64,000 bases of DNA, taken from assembly GCF_008831285.2 (NCBI RefSeq), contig NW_022204616.1, positions 1 to 64,000 on the forward strand, given 5' to 3'. Both the position numbers and the translations under genes were made by a program. How positions within the stretch are numbered: position 1 is the stretch's first letter; every line of letters begins with the position of its first letter. This document shows, piece by piece, positions 45,989-59,499 of this stretch. The notes beneath the pieces were generated by a model. The model did not search any database. It was not told where the DNA came from and saw only the letters and a program-made list of their open reading frames with translations. The stretch is from Nymphaea colorata (lineage: Eukaryota > Streptophyta > Magnoliopsida > Nymphaeales > Nymphaeaceae).

Positions 45989-48900
45989 TCATATCCATAG
46001 GACAGAACATTTATTGATGATGGATTCCAGCTTGGTAATTTAATGGAACTTAACGAAAAACAAAATTATTTCCTTTGTCTCGCTCGTATCGAATACAAAA
46101 GACGTTGAGTTCGCAAATTATCTTAATTATTCATCGTTTATTTCGATTATGGTCCGAATCGTATAGCGTTTAGTGTCTTATATCTGGAGCACTTCCTTTA
46201 TGATCTTTTTGTTGAACTGCTCATAGATGATTGCGATATATCTTGATTGAGTTATGCAATCTTAAAGTTCTTCCAAGATATTTTCAGAACGATTCATAAG
46301 GAGGGTATTTTTAAACCATTACTATTGCTATCTTTGACTCAACGGAGAATTGACTTACCATTTGGATATGATATCATCTATCTTTATGTTCCTGAGCAAT
46401 CTTAGAGAAAGGTTCATTGGAAATTCGCACTTCTTATGCAGTCGGATCATCATCTTGAAGATTTTTTCCAAATTGGCAAGTTGAGGTTAGTTGAATGTTT
46501 TCCTCGATGATATTTAATTAATTTTTCTATGTTTTTCTTGGAAGGTATTTATCACTGTTTCTAGCTTGATGATATATAGTGAGATCTCTTCAGGGTTTAA
46601 TGTCTTTATGAGCTATATTTCCTTTCTAAGCCTTTTCTTGATGTCAATATATTCTTATTTTTTAGAATTCCACTGGTATTGCTCATTGAGGATTCTCTTC
46701 TATATCTATTGAGTAAATTTTATGAAATTATACCCTAAATTAATGACAGAGTATTATTGCTTTATCTATGCCAAGATCTATCTCTCATCAATCGAAATCA
46801 CAAGTTTCTACAAAATATTCTACTTGAGATCTGTATGTTTTTTGATGATAATATTGATTGAATTTTAGATTAATCTTCTATTCTTGTAATAGCACTCCAA
46901 GGTCTTGATTTTGATACAAAAAATAGTCATTTTGAACTTATAATCATATAGTTGTTCAATGTCATGCTCAGAGTTAACATATATAATCTTTATGTAAAGC
47001 TCGTGGCACAGTTGTTATATCTTATTGTGAGGATCATAAACAATTAGCTTTAATCTTTAGAGAAGCATTGATTTGTTTGTATCCTCGAAAGATAATTCGT
47101 TTTACTTCAACAGATACTCTTCAAAGTTGGTCGAAATTGATAAAATCTTGCATCATAATTTGATAAAATTTTCATAAGAGGGTATTATTCTGATTCGATA
47201 GCATAGCTTCTTATGATCTTTTTCACTCTATTGAAGATGTGGTAATTGATAAGATCGTTTTCTTCAAGGTTGATATGCTCAACAGAGATCAGGATGTCGA
47301 TAAATTGGTCAATCAGTTTCTCCCGATGGGCTAGACCTTAGAATTATTTCAATATAACTTTTTACTTTGATTTAAGCTCGATACATATATCAAGGAGATA
47401 GTAGTAATTGAGTTGCCTTATCTAGTTCTTTATCAAATTGTCCGAGTATTAAATGGTTTAGTAAACCTTACACAAGCTCAACATGAAATTTATGTATCTA
47501 AGCAGTATGAAGCTCTTAGTCTCTTGATTCGATGAGTATTTTTCATAAAGATTTTGCAGAGATTTCCTAAATTGTAAGTCCTAGAGAATCTTTCGAAAAT
47601 ATTAAGGAGTAAGTTATAATATTGGCACATCAGACTCAATCCTAAGGCAATTTTCAAAGGTGATGTTCAATGAAGAATATATAGCTTTGAACTCTTTATT
47701 TTACTTGATCCATATGTAATTTTTTTATTGATTTGTTATGAATTTATCCCTCATTTTTATCAAATTCTCATAGTACTGATTTTATGTGTTGTTTATCGGC
47801 TATTTCTCGAAATCTTTGACACTTTTCAGTATTTTATTTAAGAAATTTTTATTTTCCTTCTATTTGATAGCCGTCTACCCAACCTCCCTATCGATTCCTT
47901 CCCTTATAAGGGATAGGTTATTGAAAAGCTTTCTCTTTTGAACCATAGCGTCTTTGAACTTGGCCAACTCTTCAAGCTCTAGTTTTATTGTCTTTATGAT
48001 GTCGTTTAAGAATAGCTCCATTCTACTGAGGAACAAAAGATTGCTCTAGATTAGCTAAAGAACAAAAGGCTTAAATTTGATAAGAACATCGTTGGCATCT
48101 TCATTTGATTATGTCATGATCTTTTTTATTATACTTTAAGCTATGCTCTTCTTATGGACTGTTGTTAATGAACAGTTCAGGTAAACGATATTACTGATGT
48201 AAAGCTAATCATAAGCGATAGCAAGAGTAGATTTGATTGTCTATGAGACTATGATCTTGATTTTTGAGTAGATTATTTCATTCACCTTATCCTTCAAGGG
48301 AATCGATTGATCATCTAACCGATATACATACTCTTCCTTATTAGCAAGTAGTTATGTATACTCTCTCAGCTCCGAATATAGGTTGATAAGGTCCACTCCT
48401 TTGAGGTAGTTTGACAAAAATTAGCTCCATTCCTTGCTTGATGTCAACGGCTCCTGAATGATCAAAGTGCACTATCGCTCATTGAGGTAGATTTACTCTA
48501 TGACCTCGATGAACTCCTCGATGAAGTTGATATCTTTGAGAACGAAATGCTTCCGTTCGTGGATGTTGGTGATAATAAAAGGAAATATGATAATGTCCTC
48601 CTTGATTATGTATATCCGGTCAGCCATAGCATAAGGAATCAATTACTTGTAGTACTATTTTACGATAATCTTCTATAGGTATGATAATCCTCCAACAACC
48701 TTCTCAATCCTTTTTTGAACTTGAGTTTACGAAAGCTCCTGGTTGTGACCTTTGTAATCGATCAAAAAAGCATTGATTGAAGTGACATCAATAGCCTTTT
48801 TAATATATTCTTCATTTTACGATATGGTGTTAATGGCAAGGACTTTAGGATTGAATTTCGTGAAGATAAGTTGTCTTGAAAAATATTTCTTGAAATACTG

Positions 48901-51900
48901 GGAAGGCAATTTGACTGATATGTTGATTAAAAACATCAGATATGTGATTTAATTGGTAAAAAAGTTATTCTTCCATATATTTTTGCAATTGGTCTGAGTT
49001 TGGTCAAGGATTCCTTCCTTCGTTTGGAATTTATACACTTACTCTATCTAAATATCTGCAAATTTGAAACTTATATAATGCTTCATTGCCTTCCTATAGG
49101 AGTGATTCCCAGTAAGCATGAGGTAATATGTCGGATAATTTGCCTTCAGAGCTTGCCGTGTCTTTAAAAAAGTTAGTTTTGGTTTATCTTATAAGTGCAA
49201 ATCATGAATAACGTAAAGAATATTTTTGTATTTTTAGATCCTGAGGATATCGATATACTTGTTGTGCAAAGTTATGTCGATTTTATTGTATTCCAAACTT
49301 TGGATTTGCTGTTTCAATAATTTCGATGTAATTTTACTTGTCGAGTAAATCACTATCGGTTCCTGAAACTTCAAATATTTTTTAATCAATATAAACTCCT
49401 TCGTATAGTTTCCGATGTTCTTGAAGGTGACTTTTTCCTTTTTGGTCAGGTTTAGAAGTTTTTAGCAATTTAATCCCTTGCACGTCAATGATTGAAGCTC
49501 TTCGCAACGATACTCATCCATGAAGGGCAGAAGTCTTACCTTCTAGTTGAATTTCTTTCTCTCTTACTGTGAGAGCATGTAGTAGAAGATCTAATGAGTA
49601 ATGACCATGAAGGTTCTGATGGTTTCTTTGTTTATAGTTAATTTGTAATACTCCCTTTCCTATTGCTCTAATTCGTTCAAAAATTCTTGAATGTGGCTTT
49701 CATAACAGCGGAGAATAAGCTCAGCTATGTTTATCAACGAAGCCTCTCCTATGATCTCTGCAAATAAAGTATAAAAATTAATAAACTTGTCCCAAAGACG
49801 TTCATAATTTCCTTATAAATTTAACTGGATGATTTTATTCTTAAAAATAGTCTACACGTTAGAGGCGGAGAGTTCTTTCGCAAAGTATAAGACAGCGCCA
49901 ACGATTAGTGAAGGCTAGATGTGATGTATGTATCGATCTTATACCACAAGTTTTATATTTGAATTTTTGTCTAACTATTTTTTGCATGATAGGAACTCTT
50001 ATATTCCTTAAATGTAGTAAACTTTGGAAGGATTGTTGAATTCATATTAATAGAACAGTGGAATTTTCATTTATTTTATGCAGAAAGTTTTCTGAGAGGC
50101 TAATCCATACATGATAAATTCTGTCTTTTCTTGTTGGGTGAATAATGTAATCATATCTATTTTTTATTTTGTTGTGGTGGGTAAATCTTTTTCCTTCTAT
50201 TTTGTCAGTTCTTTCAAGATCATGGAAAGCTCATGGTCATCAACTTGATAATTAACAATAAAATATTTATAGCAAAATTTGTATATTTCCTGCTTTTCTG
50301 GCCTCCTCTCCAAAAATTCACTAAGATTTTCCACAAAGCTTATCGCTTTCTTCATCGTCAGATTCTTTTTTATGTTGATCATATTCAAAACCTTAATCAA
50401 AATCTCAGTGTCTATCTTTGACCTCTCGATAATCTCTTGATACTTGTTCAGCTGAAGGAGGATGATCAAATTCAAATCGAAACTAAACTCAGGGTTGCTG
50501 AAATTGCGGTATTTCTAAGGAAAACAAAGAGGAAGTGCTGATTAGCTTTTGTATTGGAACAGTATGGGCAAACTCAAGGTCTATTGTTATGTTGATCCCA
50601 ATTTCTTCAGGCTAAATTATAGGATCTTTTTGTGAAAGTAGTTAATGCTCTTGAAATTCTAAGATGTGACGATAATTCGGATGAAATATTAGAACTTTTT
50701 GATGAGATTCATCAAGACAGAGTAATTAATCTGAAACCCATAATCCCTAAGCTTTTAGAATGTTGCGAATGGCTTTCCTAGGATGTATGCACTCATTTCA
50801 TAATAAAGGTATGACTCTTTGAATCCATAAGAGATGTTGGTCTCTAATTGAAAATTGGGATCATAATTCAAAGGCTTTTTGATCTAAAAGCTATAATCAT
50901 GAACCCTTTCATTTTGCTCTACCTTGACAATCTTCAATTTCTCATAATACCTGATAGTTGACACCCATTAGAAGTCAGTAATAGAGTGCATATTCTTGAT
51001 CTTTTCTATGTGATTGATGAAGAAATTCAATTGAGCAATTTCATAGCTTTTATGATGAAGTTTCATATCATATCTTATTTGGTTGGCTATCTCTTGGATG
51101 ATTTGCAGGAAGTAATCTTTGACCTTGGAGAGGGAGCTTTCAGTCATGAAGCAAAGCTAAACCTGCTGCGTGAAGTATATTTGCCAGATTAAGATCTTGA
51201 TATATATGCAGGCAAATTAGGAATGACTGACACTGTTTCTTAGGAAATTATCAGTATGAATGAAAATGCTTTTCGCTATTTAGCCCTCCTTCTCAAAGAT
51301 GTTGAATGGCTTGTCAAAGGTTAGGATATCCTTAGCGACAACGTAAGTCAAAATATTGCCTTAACAGTCAAAAGTAACATCATCCACGTTTTAAAAAATA
51401 TATTTGATGTTTCTTGCAATATTATCGTTGTTTTTCCATTCTTACAAGTGAATCAACTGTTCAACAGTACATAAAGCATACCTTGAAAAAGCACTAACCT
51501 TCTAATGGTAGAATATTTGCATATATTTTAGCTTTTCATCGAACATTTTATTTCTAAACTTTTGAATCTATATTTCCGAAGCATTCAAGCTCAGCACTTT
51601 CTCATACTATTGATTATACTCATGCAGCAGGGACTCTTTTAAATTTTATGGAATAGTTGCTGATGATATCAAGTAAATCATTTTATTAAAAAGTAAAAAT
51701 TATCTGTACATGATTTCAAACTACTCTAATTTTTACATCATTTTGAAAGATTTTATTGTATTGTGTTCAAAAAGAAACTATCTTAGTTATGCCAAATTGC
51801 TTATATACTAAATTCCTAGCTATCCTCTCTCCTTTTCAAACCTTAGGGTGAACCCATCATCATGATACAAATTGAACTCATTCAGCCGAGAATTTCGGTA

Positions 51901-54668
51901 CAGCTCAACAACTTTTTAGAATTTTTTCTTATCGAAGTTTTGGTACCGTTTTATGGTGGCAAATATCTTGGAAACTCTCTATGAAGCAATATCAATTCCC
52001 AACTATTTCGACCTTTGGAGCTAAAATTATGTATACTACTTATAGAGGAGAATCTCAGCAAGGATCGCATTGTTTTGGATCAGTGTGAAAGTAGGCTTGA
52101 AGAGTTTTTACATCTTTGTCTACACCAAAAGATTGATAAAGTTGGAATATTCTTAGAAGGCATTGTAAAATTAGTTGATGGTCAGCTAAGCTATTGGAAT
52201 GTTAAAGAATACTTTGAAGTTTTTACCCTATAGAAAATCCAAAGATGTTTTAAGCAAATTGATGTTGGTAATGAAAAATTGATCATCCTACCAATAAACC
52301 ATTTAATTTTCCTTCATGCTTTGTATTAATCGTTTATTATTGGTATTATATACCTCAAAATCGTTTTAAAGCCTGAGTATTTAGTTCTTGAACTCTAAGA
52401 TAGACCTCTAATTGACTAAATTAGCAAGTAATTTTTTAAGTTTCTGACTTAGCTCTTGATAAATTTCCTTATTTTTCTTATTCTAAATTTCCAGCATTTT
52501 GATTGTCTTGTTGGAGTTGTTACGATACTATTGCAGTTTGTTGTAGAAGTTGCTCAAGTTGTATTGTATCTGAGATTTGAACTCATAGGTAGTGTTCAAG
52601 AAATGATTGATTTATGATTATTTGAAAAGATAGTAAAAATGGTTCATCAGAAGCATAAGACTCTAAAGCAAGTTTTTGTAATGCTCTTCGATCTCTTCCC
52701 TGTACTAACGGCATTTGTAGTCACTGAGGTAATCAACATTAATGACAATAATTGTTTTCAATTTATTATTCAGCTCATTTTAGCTCTTTTCAAAAACCTT
52801 CAAAAAATATGCATAGATATCGTAATATTTTTGCTTTATCAATGCAAGATAATGCTCTTTAATCAATGAGAAATTCATATACACTCCTTCAAAGACCAGC
52901 TCCGATTTGAAATCAACTTAATGCTCAAGATTGTATTTCAGCAAATCAAGTTTTTTGATCAGCGCAAGGCCCTATTTTTAGGTATGGTATGATGCGTTAA
53001 GTATGCTCTTACAGTTCGCAGTTCTAAATTTTGCAAAATTATCCAGGACTAATGATGAGCACCCGATGATAAAACTGTGAAGATTGCTTTTCGCAGTTTT
53101 TAAGTGCTAGGTTTGGTATGCTTGTATCCATAAAACTTTAGAAAAATTGTTCCTTAGATAATTGACCAAGGGCGAGTATATATTCTAGAAAGCTTCAACA
53201 TAGTTAATTGCATCTTCTTGAAAGGAAGTTTCCTTCATGATGGTAATGAAGATGAGTTTTTTCGCCTTTTTAATGATACTATCAAGAAGCTAAATTTAGC
53301 TCTCCTGTATGAATTAAAACAAATCGTGAAGCATGAGTGCTACTTGTATACTGATGCGGTGGGAAAGATTGTGAAGCTAGGAGTTTTCGTTGACCTTATC
53401 GACTATGGCTTGGATAAGCTTCAGATGCTCATCGTAATTAACGATGTAGGAGGAAAGCTAGTGCCTGTATTTCACTTTCCATTACTAGACAAAGGAATAG
53501 AAGTGGTTAAAGATCTTGAAATCCTATTACTTTATGCAGACATGCTCTTAGAACCTATTGCGGTCGAATTATTGCCTTATTACTATCTTATTTACTGTTT
53601 TAACTTACTATACCCTAAGCCTTCTCTTTTCTTCACGGCTCTTCTTCACTTACTATTCAGATTTTAAGTATATTTCTGTGATTTAGAATAGGAACTATTT
53701 TATGGTTGAATTTTCGACAGTTCTGAATGGAGGCTATTCGATGACTCGCTTACTCGTATTGAAGACAAATTGCATTATCATCGATCTTTAGTTATTCTGT
53801 GTCTAATTCGTTAAGGTCAGTCTCCTACGCTCGCTTGGAATCCGAAGCTTTGGCTTTTAGGAGATAACCAGTTTAGGCTTATCATGCTTTATCTGTATCT
53901 TTGCTTTCTTTTCATTAATCTCTGATTTTGAGTTGTCTCTTCGTGAGTTAGAGGTGGCATTACGCTATCGGGATTGTATTTTCCTTGAAAAATGCTCACT
54001 CTGCTTTTATTCTTCTCCTTTGGAGGGTTCCGTCTTTGCATTTTTGATAATTATCTCCGGTTTTTCCTTTTGGTATATTCTCAATTTTTCAAGCTAGGTC
54101 TTCGATTTAGACTTTGCTCTCTTTTCATAGCTTTCAGTCGCTACTCGGTTGTTATCCAGCGAAATCTTTTGTTAGCTGCTTAAATTTTTATTGAAAGTTA
54201 CGTTTAACTTCGCAGCTGAGTTCGGTCTTCTTAGTTTGGGCTCTGGTTTCGCTTGTGTCTTTTTGGTTGAATGACTAGCAAACTTCTTGACGGATAATGA
54301 AAATTTCTTAGCTATTTTTTCCTAATTTTTAGCCTGCTCCAGACCCGACTGGAGAAGACTGGGCAATCGCACAAATTTTTTGCTAAGTTGGTACTTCCAG
54401 TGATGCTGGCCATTGAAATATTCTATAACATTCTTAGACACCACCATTTTTCCCAATCTTTGGAAATCCAGTACAAATAGGTAGATGTAATGGTTGGTAT
54501 TGATGATTTGCTGCGTTAGGGAAGAGTTACCTTGAGATAGCTTACAAAGTATTACACCACACATCTCTATATGTTTTCAAGCGAACGAAAATTCAATCTG
54601 AAGCAATCCGGCCTCAAGAAGTATTATTAAAGGTTGACCATTGGGTTTATCTCGACGTGGTTGCTCAT
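45989..54668 (-). CDS. Giant helical protein; possibly divergent dynein-heavy-chain-like
   Basis: 2,886 residues: exon 1 (54668-54587), a 20-nt intron (54567-54586), then one 8.6-kb frame. I checked every line of it and found no TGA until 47107. There one base appears missing near 47,110-47,160; afterwards reading continues in the next frame to TGA 45989-45991. The protein is helical, rich in Lys, Glu, Asn and Ile. Several blocks recall dynein heavy chains: an N-terminal helix pair with a HFYYLFKESEINHFLNT motif, and about residue 1,750 an ILYVIHDLHLEDKPKLTFLK stretch resembling the D-D-x-NMP block of an AAA domain. The preceding Walker A is degenerate (STSKITSK), and no classical GK[ST] P-loop was seen. 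Length is below the usual 4,000. Assignment is weak; the gene itself is certain. Confidence 0.75.
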
Positions 54669-55073
54669 GATATGGTCCTCGATCAGCAGATAAAGAGACC
54701 TGTCTATATAAGCTATCACTCCTGAATAAGCATGGACGTACCAAAAGAGTCTAAGTAAAATATTGGAGAAGATTCATTAATCGATCTGAGTTTAATAAGT
54801 GATACTCGAGAATGTTATTCCATATTTATGGATAGTTTTTGTTCTTTTCGCTTAATATTTGCTCGAATTTTATACGTTTTTACATATTTGCTAATATATT
54901 AAAATATTTAAAAACCCATTCCAATTTCCAACAATCAACCCTTCAATCCTTTCCTTCCATTTTCCCATATTTCAAACATACGATAAATCATTCCCCATCC
55001 TTATAATCAAATTGATAAAAACTAAATGTATTAAAATTGCTCTTTTTGTCAATAGCCATGCGTAATCCACTGC
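54669..55073. promoter_or_regulatory. Divergent intergenic region
   Basis: About 400 bp between the giant gene and the next plus-strand gene. The giant's frame stays open upstream of its first ATG back to a TGA near 54770, so an additional 5' exon is possible. The rest is AT-rich without a coding signal. Confidence 0.4.
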
Positions 55074-56342
55074 ATGAACCGTTCCCTGCATCACAAGCAC
55101 AACGAAGAAGACGACAAACGAGGAGAAATCATCAACGAACTCATGGCCAGATAGAAGACCTCATCATATATAAAGTATGCATGCTCTGAAGCAGATACGT
55201 CGAGACCATCATCGAGTCCGATCGCAGGGAGTGCTTTATCGAGTACCTCAAAGGAGACCCCTGCAGAGAATAATTCGATCACCTGCAAGAATACTATAAA
55301 TTTCGAATCTACGTCCCCTCTTCGCCAAATCAAGAGCCTCAGATACGGTCTGCACTACTATTACGAAAAGCTAAAACATTACTATAACAACATCAAGAGA
55401 AAATTGCACCTCACCGTCGATCCATCATCCAGTAGCGATTTTTCCTCATTGACGCAGAGCAACATCAGCACCAAGGAGGAATTGCTCAAGGATATCAAAT
55501 ACGAGCTCGAACTTGATAAAAAAAGAAAAGCAGTACCGAGTATGATCAACTATAAATCGTAATCCAAGGCTTTGGAAGAGCTGGTCTCCTATTTGAAACT
55601 TAATAGTCGGTTCGAACATGTGAAAACGCTGAAAACTGAGGATTGCTTCAACGAACAGGAACTTTTCGAGGAGACTAGCAAGAAGAGACAGAATCGGAAG
55701 TTTCCTTTCTAATAGCCAGTGAGAGTGAGCATCAAGCCAAAAATGTTCAAAAAGTAAAAAGCAGATAATTCTTCAGGCAGAAAGACGCCCATTCCTAGTG
55801 ATTCGAACAGAGATCGGCCTCCTTCGCGATCGAAATCTATAAAAATTATCAAATGCAGGTAAGTTAAGGAAGTTCAAACCTAAACGGAAAGAAATTCAAA
55901 ATTGTCCTCGCCGTTTCGGATAAGATAGCAATAGATTTTGCGAGAAAGCAGAAATAGTAATACCTTGTCAAAGAGGCATTCTTCACTTGGAAAACTAAAC
56001 CAGCAACATTACTCCTCTCCTGCGTCGCCATATAAGAGAAAATCTCTGACAAAATAAAAAGGAAAAACCACATCATCCACATCAGTCCAGGCAAAGTTCA
56101 AGAATCAGGCCATCGAGCCATTGAGGCTAAAGAACGAAGAGAAGACGAAGCTCAAGGAATCTATCATGAAGATACAGATGATGAAATTTCAAAACGAAGT
56201 CATAAAGAATAAAACAACTCCAAACAGTCCATCCTCCAAAAGAGTTTCAAAGCAACAATTTTAAGTGATGAAGAATGATAACATCCTGAGCATAAGAAAG
56301 AAGAAGCTTTAGATTTTGAAGGAGAAGGTACATAAAAAATGA
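55074..56342 (+). CDS. Basic, mostly disordered protein, unknown function
   Basis: 408 residues after two introns, one of 20 nt (55175-55194) and one of 22 nt (55313-55334). Residues 25-70 are helical with conserved-looking YVETIIESDRRECFIEYLKG. A YYYEKLKHYYNNIKRKL helix follows; the rest is Ser/Lys/Arg/Pro-rich and low in hydrophobics. No known domain. A cytoskeleton-linked role is a guess. Confidence 0.6.
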
Positions 56343-56584
56343 TCGATTATTTTCCATATTCATCCATATTGCCAAGAAAATCGTATATCTATATGAAGAT
56401 GAATTAATATTTGATTTTTACTCAAGATTTCAATAACTTAACAAACTAAACCATCATTAAAAGAAAAGTTGCAACTGAACCATGCCGCATATTATTATTA
56501 TGCTTAGATTTTAGCGAATTTTAGTTAATCATAATTAACCTTACCTGTCTTCACAAGCTTTTATTGTAGAAAATATAACTTTAT

Positions 56585-59407
56585 ATGAAGAATTATCGAA
56601 GCAGAAAGGTAGTCTTGGATTCAGTCAAAGTCCCCGAATCCCAAAAGGCTTAAACCCCTTTAAAGATCCCTCCAAGTCGGTTCATTCTGAGAGCACATAA
56701 AAAATAAGATGATCAACTGTCGAAACCAATAATTCAACAATCAGCCGAGAGCTAAAAGGGCGCCACACAAAAATTGAGCAACATAAATGCTCAAAGTGTA
56801 AAAGACTTTAGATAAGAAACAGAATACTCGAACGCAGTATAATCATTAGAGGCGAGAGATAGGCGGACGATAGTTAAATATGATTTCAGAGAAAGGAGGT
56901 TCAATTTGGAGCATTAAAAGGAAAAATTGAATGAATGGCTTGGAGAAATGCACTTTAAAGTCGTATCATCATCGTTCAATTTGTACCTGTCAGAGGAACT
57001 CACCTTTGAAGAAGTTAAGGTTCATTGCTGCGAAAACTTGCTGCTCAATATCCTAAATTTCCTTGAAAGTTTGACCGAAAATTCAGACAATTCTCTTTAC
57101 ATTTCTCGCATATAAAGGGAACATCTTTCTTACTTAGAGATGACTGAAATTTTAAAGCATATCAATGATGTTTTGGTCAAAAACTTGGCATACATGCAAA
57201 TAAAATACCCATTGACCAAGGATTCCAAGCCAAACAAAACACTTCAAAGCTTGATAACAAAGATAAATAATTTAGGAAACGACGAGCATGACATTATCAT
57301 GAAAAGTAAGGTTGAATTCAAACTCAAAAATGAAGGAAATTATACCTCTTAGATCATGAAATTCATCAATTTTCTCATCACCAAGCAGACCTAATTGTGT
57401 GGAATCAAGGGAAACAATAAAAAGTAGTTAACATACTTCGAATACTTTTATGAAACTATGGAAAGACTGTTTACCTCTGTCTATAAGCCTGACTTTGCGA
57501 CTAAATAAAAGTAAAAATAAACATAAGCTGAAGACGCGATAGCTATTTTCGCTAAGATAGTCAGTCAAGGCAGCATTGAAAACTAGCCACAATAGGCAAA
57601 GACAAAAGAATAAAAATAATATAAAGAAAAAGTTATGAAATATACCCACTATATGATCGGACAGAAAATTTCAAGCAACATAGAGTTATATTCAGACAAG
57701 TAGATTCAGACCTAAATTTTCGATGTCAAAAACTCCTCCATCCTTCGAATCCTTACAAAATGGACATAATAGCTTGAGAAAAAGATAATGAGTGCATAAG
57801 AGGAAATATTAAAAAGGCCATTCCGTTTCAAAAGGAATAAGTAATCATAATTTTCAAAACTGAGTGCGAACCAGAAAAATGATCTCTATCAAGAGGCTAA
57901 CAGAAGAGCGAAAGAAGTGAATGCTTTTAATGAATAACTAAAGGAAAATTATAATGAGATAGAGTCTATGCTTAGCAGTCATCTAAAGCAAGGCCCAGAA
58001 CATAAAAATATCCCTAAAAATGAATATAAAGTGGGATTCTTTTGCTCGAAGATCCAAGCCGCAGCCAGCTCAACATTGTTATCATATCTCAACAAAATCA
58101 TCCATATTCTCCTCCTTATTCCTGAATAACTCAAGAAAATGCATGTCCATGATGAGGAATACATATAAAACATCAATATCAACCTCATAACTTTCAAGAT
58201 TTCCGATCTTTTTAGGTGCAAGATCAAATCAAGAGAGGCAGAGATCATCAGAATTTTCAAAGAAATCAAAAGCATTAGTTAGAGAGGATAACCATTCAAA
58301 ATCGTAAGAATCAAAGATCGTCTAAACCAAGGTACAAGAGATATCATGGTAAATATACTCTTCAAAGGAATATTTTTATGTGAAATTCAGCTGGCTATTG
58401 AAGAGTATGTCTAAACAAAGCAAAGATCATACGATAGCTTCAGTCATTTTCTTTACTAAATGCATCGATCTAGGCTAGGCCCTATAATGGAATCAGCTTG
58501 CACATGGGCACAGTTCGATCAAAGAGTCAAAATCTTCAGATAAATCAACGACAGTAGTGGAAAATAGCTCAGATTTAACATCGATCACGGATGTGATAAG
58601 GATTATTTCATTACAAACCAATATCCTTTCGTTTGCACCTTGTGCGAAAAGTTTTATTCAACTCAAGTTGGGCTGATTTAGCATAAGAAGTGCGTCCTCT
58701 GTAAGGCGTATTATGAATGCTCAGTTTGCATTTACAACAAGATGAGTTAGGAAGAAATCTCGCGACTGGTAGGTTTATAATCGTTGCTTGGTATATTCAA
58801 GAGCGATTTTAGGCTTTGGAGTTATGATGAATAGCAACAAAAACATCGAAATTTCCCCCTTTTTGGACTGATCATCTCTAAAAAGATGAAAAAACCCGAA
58901 GTTATCTTCTTCCAAACTGTCATATTCAAGTATGACGCATACATCATCCAACTCAAATACAACCCAGATGAGGATGATAAAGCTGAACTCATTGTGATTG
59001 AAAAGATAGAAGGAAACACTCTTAAAAAAATACGATCTATTGCTGAAAAGTATATCATATATGAGTGGAAAGAGGAAAGAGCCATAAACAAAAGGATTAT
59101 GCCTTAAAATATGAAAAAAGTGCTCGAGGATGAAAAAAGGCTCAGAGAATAAATGGCCAAAGCGAAAAAGATAGAGAAGGAGAAGAAGAAACTATAGCTT
59201 GATAAAAGACGTCAATAATAATAAGAAAGATATGCAAGATTTTTAAGAAGGGGAGACGCTGACAAAGAAAAGAAGACAAATAGAAAAAGTAAAAAGATAA
59301 AGCTTAAGAAAGCTAATCATCAAGCGAACACTAAGCAGATAAAAGAGATTTCAAAATTGCCAAGTACAACGAAAACATCTTCAAAAGAAATTAATATCTT
59401 TAAGTGA
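56585..59407 (+). CDS. RelA/SpoT-like domain protein with Cys-rich zinc cluster
   Basis: A 940-residue frame without introns. The N-terminal 470 residues are helical. Residues about 500-640 have PFKIVRIKDRLNQGTRDIMVN followed by LFKGIFLCEIQLAIEEYV and a HFLYEMHRSRLGP block. The strand-loop layout 'R-x-KDRL...D-I-x-x-N...C-E-I-Q-L' resembles RelA/SpoT-type nucleotidyltransferase folds, though I cannot confirm the family. A Cys/His cluster follows (about 680-720: VCTLCEKFY, HKKCVLCKAYYECSVC), likely binding zinc. The C-terminal 130 residues are a Lys/Glu-rich coiled coil. Reading needs no correction. Confidence 0.55.
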
Positions 59408-59499
59408 GAGTCATCGAAAAATTGATCGATGATGTCACAGAGACCTTAGTCTTAGGCATTTTCTTGAAATAATACACCATAAGAAACAAGCTAAAGAAA

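Noticed and set aside
53218-53667. 149-codon plus-strand frame
   Set aside because: Exact antisense register of the giant minus-strand gene; low-complexity Leu/Val composition.
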